This document shows, in pieces, positions 17,449 through 25,867 of a DNA stretch of 64,000 nt (within the stretch, counting starts at the first letter, position 1; each line of letters opens with the position of its first letter). A model generated the notes under the pieces. It ran no database searches and was not told the DNA's origin. It was given only the letters and a program-made list of their open reading frames with translations. Both the position numbers and the translations under genes were made by a program. This DNA comes from DASUAS01 sp963819475 (lineage in GTDB: Bacteria > Actinomycetota > Acidimicrobiia > IMCC26256 > DASPTH01), in the NCBI GenBank assembly GCA_963819475.1, contig CAWFWE010000002.1:310001-374000 (forward strand), read 5' to 3'.

Positions 17449-17967
17449 ATGACCATCGGACCGATCCAGGCATTCGTCATCGGGTTCCCCGACAACGACA
17501 TGTTCGAGGGCCGCATTGCCGAGGAGCTGGGCCGACTCAGCGACAACGGCCAGATCCGGATCATCGACGCCGTCTTCCTGATGCGCGAGGGCGACGACGT
17601 CGCAGTACTGACCGTCTCAGATCTTGATGACGACCAGCGGGCCGAGCTGCGCGCCGCGGTCGGCGCGTTGATCGGGCTCGGCGTCGCCGGTGCCGATGGG
17701 GCGGCCGCGGGGGCCGAGCTCGGGGCTTCGGTCGACGCCGACGCCCCGACGGCCGCAGAGGTGGTCGCCGCGGGGCTGGTCGACGAGCTGCCGGATGGCA
17801 CGTCGGCGTTGGTCCTGGCCATCGAGCACCTGTGGGCCATTCCCCTGCGCGACGCTGTCCGCGACGCCGGCGGCTTGGTGCTCGCGGCGCGCTCGCTGAC
17901 GGCCGAGGACCTCGTGGCGCTCGGCATGGCCATCGACGAGATCGCGTCGGAAGACTCCGACGCCTGA
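17449..17967 (+). CDS. DUF6325/DUF1269-like protein
   Basis: 172 residues, soluble. The N-terminus GPIQAFVIGFPDND followed by EELGRLSDNGQIRIIDAVF matches the pattern of DUF6325 (related to DUF1269) proteins: a beta strand, a helix, then a 'vDalfv' strand. An Ala/Gly-rich middle (about 70-110) and a second VLAIEHLWAIPLRDAV repeat follow. Its function is unknown. A GGAGG motif precedes the ATG at 17449. The lipid-kinase gene starts 21 nt after the stop, so the two are probably one operon. Confidence 0.75.
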   Translation: MTIGPIQAFVIGFPDNDMFEGRIAEELGRLSDNGQIRIIDAVFLMREGDDVAVLTVSDLDDDQRAELRAAVGALIGLGVAGADGAAAGAELGASVDADAPTAAEVVAAGLVDELPDGTSALVLAIEHLWAIPLRDAVRDAGGLVLAARSLTAEDLVALGMAIDEIASEDSDA

Positions 17968-17987
17968 ACCGTTCGGGGGGGATCGCG

Positions 17988-19346
17988 ATGACGACACCGA
18001 CCGATCGCCCGTCCATGGCGCGTCGCCTCGCCGCGATCCTGTCGATCGCGCTCGTGGTCGTGGTGGCGATCTCCACCGTCGTGCTGGCGATCGACCGGCT
18101 CGGCCCCGTGATCGCGGTGTTGGCGCTGGAGGCGGTCATCGTGCTGGCCGTGTGGTACGCCCTGACCCGCGCCGGGACTACCCGGATCGTGGCCGTGGCC
18201 TTCGGGTTCGCCGCGGTCGCGTTGGTCGCCGCGGTGGTGATCTCCGAGTCGGCGCTGTGGTCGGTGGTGTGGCGGCTCGCCCTCCTGGTGGTTGCCGTCG
18301 CGCTGGCCCGGTACGCGCTCTCGCGCGACGTGCGAACGCTCAAGAGCAGTGCGACGACCGGCACACCGGTTCCGGCCGCCGAGCACGGCGTGCTGATCAT
18401 GAACCTGAAGTCCGGTGGCGGAAAGGCAGAGAAGTTCCATCTGGCCGACGAGTGCCGCAAGCGCGGCATCGAGCCCGTGGTGCTCCAACCCGGGGACGAC
18501 ATGCTCGACCTGGCGCGAGACGCGGTCGACCGCGGCGCCGACGTGATCGGCATGGCCGGTGGTGACGGGTCGCAGGCGCTGGTGGCGAGCATCGCCGCGG
18601 AGCGCGGCGTCCCCATGGTGGTGATCCCGGCCGGCACGAGGAACCATCTCGCCCTCGACCTGGGGATCGACCGCGACGACGTGGTGGGCGCGCTCGACGC
18701 GTTCGACGCCGCCGTGGAGCGGCCGATGGACCTCGCCGAGGTGAACGGCCACGTGTTCGTCAACAACGTGTCGCTCGGGCTTTACGCTGCGATCGTCCAA
18801 TCACCCGAGTACCGCGACGCCAAGGCGGACACCACGCTGACGGCGCTCCCGCGACTGCTCGGCCCCGGGTCGAAGCCGATGGACCTGCGGTTCGTGGGAC
18901 CGGACGGCACGCACCACGACGGCGCCCATGTCGTGCAGGTGTCGAACAACCCCTACGGCACGACGCTCGCCACCATCACCGGCCGACCTCGAATTGATAC
19001 CGGCACCCTGGGAATCATCACGTTGGTGCTCCCGGACGACGCCGCCACCCGACGGTTCCTGGCCGCGCTGGCGACCAATCGGCCCGACCAGTACGAGGGC
19101 TTCCAGATCTGGTCGAGTGAGGATTTCGTCATCGATTCCGGCGACGCGGTGGCGGTCGGGCTCGACGGTGAAGCGATGCAGATGAAGCCGCCGCTGCGGT
19201 TCTCGATCCGCCCCCATGTGTTGCGCGTACGCCTGGCGCACGGTGCCATCGGCTATTCCCCGGCCGCCCGCACCCAGAACGCGCGCGACTTCCTCCCCAA
19301 CCTCTGGAGCGTCGCCCTCGGCCGCCCCGTCGCCATCGGTAGCTGA
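17988..19346 (+). CDS. Membrane-anchored diacylglycerol-kinase-family lipid kinase
   Basis: 452 residues. Four N-terminal membrane helices (about 12-120) precede a YegS/DgkB-type catalytic domain. The nucleotide loop GMAGGDGSQALV lies near residue 190, GTRNHLALDLG near 220 (the usual GTxNxxA), and a C-terminal GLDGEAMQMKPP matches the family's 'DGE' block. It would phosphorylate a lipid (diacylglycerol or a related alcohol) at the membrane. The four-helix prefix is unusual for this family. Its 3' end lies next to a truncated oppositely oriented gene at 19350. Confidence 0.88.
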   Translation: MTTPTDRPSMARRLAAILSIALVVVVAISTVVLAIDRLGPVIAVLALEAVIVLAVWYALTRAGTTRIVAVAFGFAAVALVAAVVISESALWSVVWRLALLVVAVALARYALSRDVRTLKSSATTGTPVPAAEHGVLIMNLKSGGGKAEKFHLADECRKRGIEPVVLQPGDDMLDLARDAVDRGADVIGMAGGDGSQALVASIAAERGVPMVVIPAGTRNHLALDLGIDRDDVVGALDAFDAAVERPMDLAEVNGHVFVNNVSLGLYAAIVQSPEYRDAKADTTLTALPRLLGPGSKPMDLRFVGPDGTHHDGAHVVQVSNNPYGTTLATITGRPRIDTGTLGIITLVLPDDAATRRFLAALATNRPDQYEGFQIWSSEDFVIDSGDAVAVGLDGEAMQMKPPLRFSIRPHVLRVRLAHGAIGYSPAARTQNARDFLPNLWSVALGRPVAIGS

Positions 19347-19349
19347 AGC

Positions 19350-19704
19350 CGCGCCCAAGCGGGTTGCCCCAGTAGCAGCCGACGGCCTCGGGGCCGTAGC
19401 GCGACCGGAGCTCGCGGAGCCGCTCGCCGATCTCGGTCAACGCGTCGTCCCAGGTGGTCCGCTCGAAGCGACCACCTTGTTCCGACTTCGGGTTGGCGCG
19501 CCGGAGGGGGTGGTCCAGGCGGTTGGGATCGTGGTGGACCTGGTGGAACGACGTGCCCTTGTGGCACGCGAACCCGCCCGACACCGGGTGCTCGCGGTCC
19601 GGATGCAGTGCCACCACCGTGCCCGCACCGTCGGTCTCCGCCACCAGCGGGCACAGCGGCTCGCAGATCCGGCAGAACGTCGGCGTCAGCGTGTTCGCCG
19701 TCAT
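19350..19704 (-). pseudogene. Truncated molybdopterin oxidoreductase (N-terminal Fe4S4 part only)
   Basis: From the ATG at 19704 the first ~115 residues are those of a DMSO-reductase-family molybdopterin enzyme. The [4Fe-4S] motif is FCRICEPLCPLV with a later GFACHKGT, then ERTTWDDALTEIG and YGPEAVGCYWGNP. Homology ends at about 19355, where the frame enters the antisense of the lipid-kinase gene. The missing part is normally 550 or more residues, so this is a remnant produced by a deletion or rearrangement at this junction. The sequence 19705-19772 upstream shows nothing else. Confidence 0.8.
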
Positions 19705-19772
19705 CGGTCCCCCTGTTCCCACCACGTCCCCACGACCCGAAAACCTCTACACCTTGAGCTCGCGGGACGCGG

Positions 19773-20588
19773 TCAGGCGAGGAGCGTCCCGCCGTCGACG
19801 GCGAGGACCTGTCCCGTCACGAAGGCAGCCGCGTCGGAGGCGAAGTACACGACGGCGGCCCCGATCTCGGCCGGCACCGCCGTGAGTCGTGGCATCACCG
19901 TACGGCGACCCAGCGCGGCGAGCTCATCCCCGCGGGTCGCCGCGACCCGGGCGAAGATCCCGTCGGCGTGGAAGCGGCTGCCCGTGCTGAGCTCGCGTTC
20001 GGGGTCCTCGGGCACCGTGCCGTAGGGCGCGACCGCGTTCACGGTGATCCCGTGCCGGCCCACCTCCTTGGCGAGCACCTTGGTGAAGGCATGGACGCCG
20101 CCCTTCATCGCCGAGTACACGGTGAGCATCGCGTCCCCGATCAACCCGGCGGTCGATCCGATGTTCACGATGCGCCCGTACGACTGGTCGATCATCCCGG
20201 GGAGCACCGCCTGCGTGCAGTGCAACGTGCTCAGCATGTTGAGCGCGATGTCCTGCTCCCAGGTCTGCGGGTCGGAATCGACGAACGCGTCGAACCCGAC
20301 GTTGCCACCCACGTTGTTCACGAGTACGTGGATCGCACCCAGCCGCTCCGTCACGCTTCCGACCATGCGATCGACGTCGGCGCGGTCGGTGACGTCGGCG
20401 GCCTCCCAGACCGCCTCTTTCGCGCCGCGCTCGAGCACGTCGTCGCAGACCCGGGCGCCTTGCGCGGCGTCACGGCCCACGACCACGACGTTCGCCCCCT
20501 CGGCCGCGAACGCGAGGGCCACGCCTCGACCGATGTTGGCGGTCGCGCCGGTCACGACCACCGTCCGCCCACCGAGTCCGGTCTCCAT
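19773..20588 (-). CDS. SDR family NAD(P)-dependent oxidoreductase
   Basis: 271 residues, a complete classical SDR. The cofactor motif TGATANIG is at about residue 14, NNVGG near 92, an active-site Ser in IGSTAGL, and YSAMK near 160. The C-terminal TGQVLAVDGGTLLA is typical. It is the last gene of a minus-strand operon with the TIM-barrel, metallo-beta-lactamase and PAS genes; the upstream frame overlaps its start. The substrate is unknown. Confidence 0.92.
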   Translation of the reverse strand: METGLGGRTVVVTGATANIGRGVALAFAAEGANVVVVGRDAAQGARVCDDVLERGAKEAVWEAADVTDRADVDRMVGSVTERLGAIHVLVNNVGGNVGFDAFVDSDPQTWEQDIALNMLSTLHCTQAVLPGMIDQSYGRIVNIGSTAGLIGDAMLTVYSAMKGGVHAFTKVLAKEVGRHGITVNAVAPYGTVPEDPERELSTGSRFHADGIFARVAATRGDELAALGRRTVMPRLTAVPAEIGAAVVYFASDAAAFVTGQVLAVDGGTLLA

Positions 20589-21486
20589 GGGGTCCCCTCT
20601 CTCGCAGGCGTCCTAGATCCGTCCGTCGCCCCCGCGCGCGGTCCACCAGCGCGCGGACCCGGCTGCCCGTGAGCCGGCCGGCATCAGCGGGGGCCATCGC
20701 CGCCGTCGCCGGCGAGATCACCTCGGGCCCGACCCAGCGCAGCGCGCCCATCTCGTCCAACGTGCGCATCACGCCCACCAGGTCGAGTGCGCCATCGCCG
20801 GGAAGCCGGCGGTGGAAGGTGTCCTCGCCGAGGTCGCCTTGCACCGCCGCGTCCGCGTCGGCGACCTGCACCGCGAAGATGCGGTCGCCGGGAACGCGTC
20901 GCAGCGCGGAGTACTCGGGCGACCCTCGGAAGAAGTGCCACGTGTCGAACACGATCCCGCCGTTCTCGCGGTCCGCGCCCCCGACGATCGCCCACGCGGT
21001 CGCCACGTCGGTGACCGCGCTCATCGGCATGAACTCCAGCTGCACCTGCAGGCCGAGCTCGCCGGCACGGTCGCACACCGCTCCGAACGCCCCCGCGAGC
21101 TCGTCGATCCGGAGCGCCTCCGGGCTGAACGGCCCGATGACCGTCATGGCCGCGACCGGCAATGCCGCACACATCCTCAGCGCGTCGTCCACCCCGACCG
21201 ACGAGAACGGGCCCGGCAGTGGCTCGTCGTCACACCATCCCATCACCGGATCCATCACGACGTCGACGCCCGCGTCGCGGAGAGAGCGCCCGAGGTCGTC
21301 CGCACTCGTCCCCTCGGCCTCCGCGCGCGCCACGTCGAACGGGCCGATCGACACCCGGCTGAATCCGCCGGCAAGAGCCGCGTCGACCCGCGCCGCGATC
21401 GAACTCTCGAGCCCGATCGTCCCCGCCCAGAGCACCCAACCGATGTCCTCGAGGTGACGCGCCGGCGTGGGAATCGGATCGGCCAT
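20470..21486 (-). CDS. Sugar-phosphate isomerase/epimerase-like TIM-barrel protein
   Basis: Xylose-isomerase-like (AP endonuclease 2 family) TIM barrel. Barrel strands include LQVQLEFMP with the metal-binding Glu, GIVFDTWHFFRG with Asp and His, and VQVADAD near residue 210. As read, the 338-residue frame overlaps the SDR start by 119 nt and ends in an Arg-rich tail unlike the family. A one-base shift in the G-run near 20632-20640 would end the protein at TAG 20613 after ARGGDGRI. That gives about 290 residues and no overlap, and I think it is the true end. Start ATG 21486 directly abuts the preceding stop. Confidence 0.82.
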   Translation of the reverse strand: MADPIPTPARHLEDIGWVLWAGTIGLESSIAARVDAALAGGFSRVSIGPFDVARAEAEGTSADDLGRSLRDAGVDVVMDPVMGWCDDEPLPGPFSSVGVDDALRMCAALPVAAMTVIGPFSPEALRIDELAGAFGAVCDRAGELGLQVQLEFMPMSAVTDVATAWAIVGGADRENGGIVFDTWHFFRGSPEYSALRRVPGDRIFAVQVADADAAVQGDLGEDTFHRRLPGDGALDLVGVMRTLDEMGALRWVGPEVISPATAAMAPADAGRLTGSRVRALVDRARGRRTDLGRLRERGPHGDRTRWADGGRDRRDRQHRSRRGPRVRGRGGERRGRGP

Positions 21487-22365
21487 CTACGACGCTCGTT
21501 CCGGGACGCGGACGCCGGCGTCGTCGAGCTCGACGCTCATGCCTTCGTAGGCCAGGGACACCCAGTCGTCCGGCGCCTCGACCGTCCGGCGCGCGTCGTC
21601 GAGCAGGGCCTCGAGGTCCGCATCGGTGTGATACGGGTCGTGGTGGAAGAGCACCAGGCGACCCACGCGGGACCGGTGCGCGAACTCGAGCGCGTGCCCG
21701 ATCGCACTGTGCCCCCACCCGACGTGGTGCGGGTACTCCTCGTCGAGATACTGCGCGTCGTGGAAGAGCACGTCGACGTCGCGCACGACGCCGTATCCGC
21801 TCATCCAGTGGTCGGGCTGCGCCGCGAGGTTGCCGCCGAGGGCCGGCTCGTGATCGGGGAGGTAGGCGAGCGACCGGGCGCCCTCCTCTATGCGGTAGCC
21901 CATCGTCGGACCCTGATGGGTCACCGGCCCGCCCCGGATCACCGCCGACCCGATCGTCGCGCCCTCCTCGGGGGCATCGTGGAAGGTGACGCTCGCGCCG
22001 ACATCCGAGAGGCGCACCGGGAACAGCGGCGGCGAGAGGTAGATCGCGATCCGCTCGGCCAGCGTCTGCACCGGTGACGGCGGCCCCCAGATGTGCACGT
22101 CGGTCCCGGGTCGGAACAGCGGTTGGAAGAAGCCCAGTCCCTGCAGGTGGTCGAGGTGCAGGTGCGTGAGCAGGATGTGCACCTCGGACGCTTCCGCCGC
22201 GTGCGACTCGCTGCCGAGCGGGCGCATCCCCGTCCCGGCGTCGAGCACGACGAGATGACCGCTCTGGAGGCGCACCTCGACGCACGAGGTGTTCCCGCCG
22301 TAGCGAACCGTCGCCTCGCCGGGCGCGGCGAGCGAACCCCGACAACCCCAGACCCGGGCCCGCAT
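21487..22365 (-). CDS. MBL-fold metallo-hydrolase (phosphodiesterase-like)
   Basis: 292 residues. The zinc-site motif THLHLDHLQG (HxHxDH) lies near residue 70. The N-terminus WGCRGSLAAPG with YGGNTSC and LDAGTGMRPLG is characteristic of the PhnP/cyclic-phosphodiesterase branch. Further ligands are in VTHQG, DAQYL and FHHDP. It probably hydrolyses a cyclic nucleotide or phosphodiester. Its ATG overlaps the stop of the PAS gene by 1 nt and its stop abuts the next ATG, so it is tightly coupled within the operon. The adjacent PAS protein suggests a signalling link. Confidence 0.88.
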   Translation of the reverse strand: MRARVWGCRGSLAAPGEATVRYGGNTSCVEVRLQSGHLVVLDAGTGMRPLGSESHAAEASEVHILLTHLHLDHLQGLGFFQPLFRPGTDVHIWGPPSPVQTLAERIAIYLSPPLFPVRLSDVGASVTFHDAPEEGATIGSAVIRGGPVTHQGPTMGYRIEEGARSLAYLPDHEPALGGNLAAQPDHWMSGYGVVRDVDVLFHDAQYLDEEYPHHVGWGHSAIGHALEFAHRSRVGRLVLFHHDPYHTDADLEALLDDARRTVEAPDDWVSLAYEGMSVELDDAGVRVPERAS

Positions 22366-22784
22366 CAGGCCGCACCGTCGGGGGGCGGGCTCTCCCAGAA
22401 CACGACCATCACCCCGTGCAGCTCGTCGTGTCCGCCCAGAAGCGGATATGCGGTCGCTTCGACCGCGTGCCGGGCGCCGTCGTACCCCGTGACGAACAGC
22501 TGCTGGTGCGACGGCCGCCGCTCGCCGAACGCGATCCCGGCCGGGCTGAACCGTCGCCGGATCGGCGCACCGTCGAGCTCGGTCATCTGCAGCACCGACC
22601 CGAACTCGAGCGCATCGACGGCGCCGAGCTCCGCGAACGGCTTGCCGATGACGAGCTCGGCGGCGTCGTTGTAGAAGACGAGCATCCCGCGGCCGTCGAC
22701 CAGGAACATCGGCGTCGCGAGGTTGGACGCCAGCTCGCGCGCCAGGATCAGGGGCAAGCTCGGCGTGAACGGCGCGTCGGGCAC
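22365..22784 (-). CDS. Stand-alone PAS-domain protein
   Basis: 139 residues containing one PAS fold (about 15-130): MFLVDGRGMLVFYNDAAE, then LEFGSVLQMTELDG and EATAYPLLG. There is no kinase, cyclase or HTH output domain, so it would act as a sensor or adaptor. The start is a GTG at 22784. It is the first gene of the minus-strand operon with the phosphodiesterase-like MBL protein. Ligand and signal are unknown. Confidence 0.82.
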   Translation of the reverse strand: MPDAPFTPSLPLILARELASNLATPMFLVDGRGMLVFYNDAAELVIGKPFAELGAVDALEFGSVLQMTELDGAPIRRRFSPAGIAFGERRPSHQQLFVTGYDGARHAVEATAYPLLGGHDELHGVMVVFWESPPPDGAA

Positions 22785-22945
22785 CGGCTCACGTTGCTGG
22801 ATGGCTCCGCGGCCGTCAAGCTGCTCGGCCCCTCAGGCCGCCGTACATGCCTCCGGGACGGGGGTCGATCGCGACGGTGGTGCCGGGACCGGTGGCATGA
22901 TGAGCGCTGAGACGTGAGCGGGGAGCGGCGGAGAGGAGCGACGTC

Positions 22946-24115
22946 ATGGGGAAGCTGTACGACGACGTCAAGGTGATCGACGCCGACACCCACTTCACCG
23001 AGCCTCCGGATCTGTGGACCAGCCGGGCGCCCGCTGCGTACCGAGACCGGGTCCTCCACATCGAGGACCGCGACGGCGTACCGACGTGGTTCGTCGACGG
23101 CGTCGAGCTCGGGTTCGCCAAGGGCGGCGGCGTCGTCGACCACGAGGGCGGCAAGATCCCGTTCCTCGACTCGTCCGACAAGGGCATGGACTGGGTCCAC
23201 CCCGGCGCGTGGGACGTGAAGGCCCGCCTGCAGGTCATGGACGAGTGCGGCATCCACGCTCAGGTGCTGTTCCCGAACGTCGTCGGTCTCGGTGGCCACC
23301 GGTTGAACACCGAGGTCCACGACGAGGAGCTGCGGATGCTGTGCGTCGAGATCTACAACGACGCCATGGCCCAGATCCAGGAGGAGTCGAACCGTCGCTT
23401 CCTCCCCATGCCGGTCATGCCCGCGTGGGACGTGGAGAAGTGCGTGGCGGAGACCGAGCGGTGTGCGGGCCTCGGCCTGCGCGGCATCAACATGACCTCC
23501 GACCCCCAGGACCTCGGCTCCCCCGACCTGGCCAACCGCGGCTGGGATCCCCTCTGGGAGGTGTGCGCCGACCTTCACATGCCGGTGCACTTCCACATCG
23601 GCTCCAGCAACACCGCCATGGACTTCTACGGCAACTACTTCTGGGAATCTCAGGACGAGTACGTCAAGCCCGCGATCGGCGGGGCGATGCTGTTCCTCAA
23701 CAGCGCCCGCGTGGTGATCAACACCGTGTTCGCCGGGATCTTCGACCGGTTCCCCGGGCTGCAGATGGTCGCGGTCGAGAGCGGCGTCGGCTGGGTCCCG
23801 TTCATCCTCGAGACGATGAACTACGAGCTCCTCGAGAACGCGCCGCAGCACGCGGCCGCTCTGTCGAAGCTGCCGTCGGAGTACTTCAAGTCGAACTGGC
23901 ACGCGACCTTCTGGTTCGAGGAGCACCAGGGAGACGTCCAGGGTCTCCTCGACAAGGTCGGTGACGATCGCGTCCTGTTCGAGACCGACTTCCCCCACCC
24001 CACGTGCCTCTACCCGGCGCCGCTCGAAACGGTGGCCGACAAGATGAGCGCGCTGCGCCCGGAGACGCGGCGGAGGGTCATGGGCGAGAACGCGGCCCGT
24101 CTCTACCGGCTCTAG
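22946..24115 (+). CDS. Amidohydrolase family 2 protein
   Basis: 389 residues, PF04909-like TIM-barrel metal-dependent hydrolase or decarboxylase. Landmarks are VIDADTHFTEP at the N-terminus, a mid-barrel MPVHFHIGSS, VESGVGWVPF, and the C-terminal ETDFPHPTCL with the metal-binding Asp. Related actinobacterial proteins act on aromatic acids or are of unknown substrate. A GGAGCGGCGGAGAGG stretch precedes the ATG. It is divergent from the PAS operon. Confidence 0.88.
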   Translation: MGKLYDDVKVIDADTHFTEPPDLWTSRAPAAYRDRVLHIEDRDGVPTWFVDGVELGFAKGGGVVDHEGGKIPFLDSSDKGMDWVHPGAWDVKARLQVMDECGIHAQVLFPNVVGLGGHRLNTEVHDEELRMLCVEIYNDAMAQIQEESNRRFLPMPVMPAWDVEKCVAETERCAGLGLRGINMTSDPQDLGSPDLANRGWDPLWEVCADLHMPVHFHIGSSNTAMDFYGNYFWESQDEYVKPAIGGAMLFLNSARVVINTVFAGIFDRFPGLQMVAVESGVGWVPFILETMNYELLENAPQHAAALSKLPSEYFKSNWHATFWFEEHQGDVQGLLDKVGDDRVLFETDFPHPTCLYPAPLETVADKMSALRPETRRRVMGENAARLYRL

Positions 24116-24195
24116 ACGAGCTTCCCGGTCAGGGAACGTTCTCTGGCAGCCTGAATCTCGCGGCGAGTGCGGCGGAGTCGGTGAGAACATGGGCC

Positions 24196-25701
24196 ATGTT
24201 CCGACGCCGATGGCGCATCACCTGGAGCGACGCCGACCGATGGTGGGTTACCGCTCCGAGCGCGCCGGACCCCGTGGTCTTCGCGTCGGGGATCGATGCG
24301 CTCCTGCCGACGCTCGAGGCGGTCCGACCCTCCGCCCTCCCTTCGTTCGATGCGCAGCTGCGGCACAGGCGGTGGAGCGAGCCCCAGGAGCTCACCGGAT
24401 GGTTTCGGGTCGGGCCGTCCGACGTCGCCAAGATCGTCAGGAGATCAAGAGACCAGACCCTCGCGGCCGCGCTCCTCTCGATGCACACCAATGGGTATGT
24501 ACGGGAGGCAGCGGTCCGGGAGCTGCGGACGGCGGAGCCGAGCCGCGCGTTCCGATTTCTCCTCCTCCGATCTGCGGATTGGGTTCCGGAGGTGCGCACG
24601 TGTGCGGCCGCGCTCCTCTTGGACTCGATTGATCGTGTCTCCCAGACCGAGATCCTGCGCGCTCTCCCGCTCGTCGAGCGTCTGTCTCGTGAAGGAACGC
24701 GCACCGCCGGGGTGCTGCCGCAGATCCGAGAAGACGTCGTCGCCAGGCTCGCGGGTCCTGAGCTCGTTGCCGCGTTGAGCGATGCTGATCAGCGGGTGCG
24801 CCACGCCTCGGCGCGGCTTCTCGTCGCACGCGACGCCACTGACCTGGCCTTCGAAGCGGCGTTGCGACAGCACGACCCGCTCACCGCTCTGATCGTCGGC
24901 CGCGCGGTGCTCGCCGGCGCGGGCCCTGACCACGCCGAAGAGCTCGATCGACTGTTCGCGTCCCGGTTCACAGTCCTTGCCGCAGAAGCGGCGTGGCAGC
25001 TCATTCGGAGCGCTCCCGACGGAAGGGCGGTCGCCGTCTCGATGCTCCTCGACGACCGTCGAGCGGTGCGGACCACCGCGCAGGAAGGAGCGCAACGGCA
25101 CGGCGTGGACACTGCGACGTACTACCGGCAACACCTGAATTCCCACGAGGTCGCGCTCGTCGGTCTCGGAGAGTGTGGCGGTCGCGCGGATGCGGCATTC
25201 GTAGTGCCGTTCCTCGATGATCCACATGCACCGCGCCGTCGGGCTGCGGTCGTCGCCGTCGGCCGGCTGGATCCGGACGGATTCCTCGACGAGCTGATCG
25301 CGGCGCTCGACGACCCGAGCCCCGGCATCGTCCGAGCCGCGAGTGGCGCTTTGGCCGGACGGGACGACCCCCGGGTCGTGACGGCTGTCGTCGGCCTCAC
25401 CACCGAGACCCTCGACCTCCCGCGTCGAAGCGCCACTCGACGACTCGCACGTCGCATGGGGCGCTGGCCGCAACTCCGGGTCGCGCTCCGCTGCTGTCAA
25501 AGCTCTGACCCGGAGGTGCGAACGCTGGGGACCGAATTGATCGGACGCGTTCTCGTCCAATGGAACCAGTCCTTCACGATGCCATCGTCTGCCGATCGCG
25601 ACGAGATCGACGAACTCTCTCGCGATGTTGGCGACCGCCTTCCCCCGACGCAGCGCGACGCGCTCAGTTTTGCGCTCGCGCGCTATTTGGTCCGGCGCTG
25701 A
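24196..25701 (+). CDS. HEAT-repeat protein
   Basis: 501 residues, entirely alpha-helical repeats of the HEAT/PBS-lyase type. Units of about 30 residues recur, for example MHTNGYVREAAVRELR, SDADQRVRHASARLL and DDPHAPRRRAAVVAVGRLD, the last being the most regular. There is no signal peptide or enzyme motif. Such proteins act as scaffolds. ATG 24196 is chosen, though GTG 24181 is possible. Codon use is somewhat less biased than in its neighbours. No partner is suggested by context. Confidence 0.75.
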   Translation: MFRRRWRITWSDADRWWVTAPSAPDPVVFASGIDALLPTLEAVRPSALPSFDAQLRHRRWSEPQELTGWFRVGPSDVAKIVRRSRDQTLAAALLSMHTNGYVREAAVRELRTAEPSRAFRFLLLRSADWVPEVRTCAAALLLDSIDRVSQTEILRALPLVERLSREGTRTAGVLPQIREDVVARLAGPELVAALSDADQRVRHASARLLVARDATDLAFEAALRQHDPLTALIVGRAVLAGAGPDHAEELDRLFASRFTVLAAEAAWQLIRSAPDGRAVAVSMLLDDRRAVRTTAQEGAQRHGVDTATYYRQHLNSHEVALVGLGECGGRADAAFVVPFLDDPHAPRRRAAVVAVGRLDPDGFLDELIAALDDPSPGIVRAASGALAGRDDPRVVTAVVGLTTETLDLPRRSATRRLARRMGRWPQLRVALRCCQSSDPEVRTLGTELIGRVLVQWNQSFTMPSSADRDEIDELSRDVGDRLPPTQRDALSFALARYLVRR

Positions 25702-25867
25702 CGTCGATGGCAGCGCGGGATCAACGGGTGCGCGAACCCACGGAGGCCGATTTGAGCAGCACCGAAGAAACCGTCCTGCAGGCGTCGAGGCAACCGGCGC
25801 TCGTCGTGCGGTGCGCGATGTCGCCGCATTCGCCGGGAAGCGCAACCGACCCCGCCGGGGCGACCGC

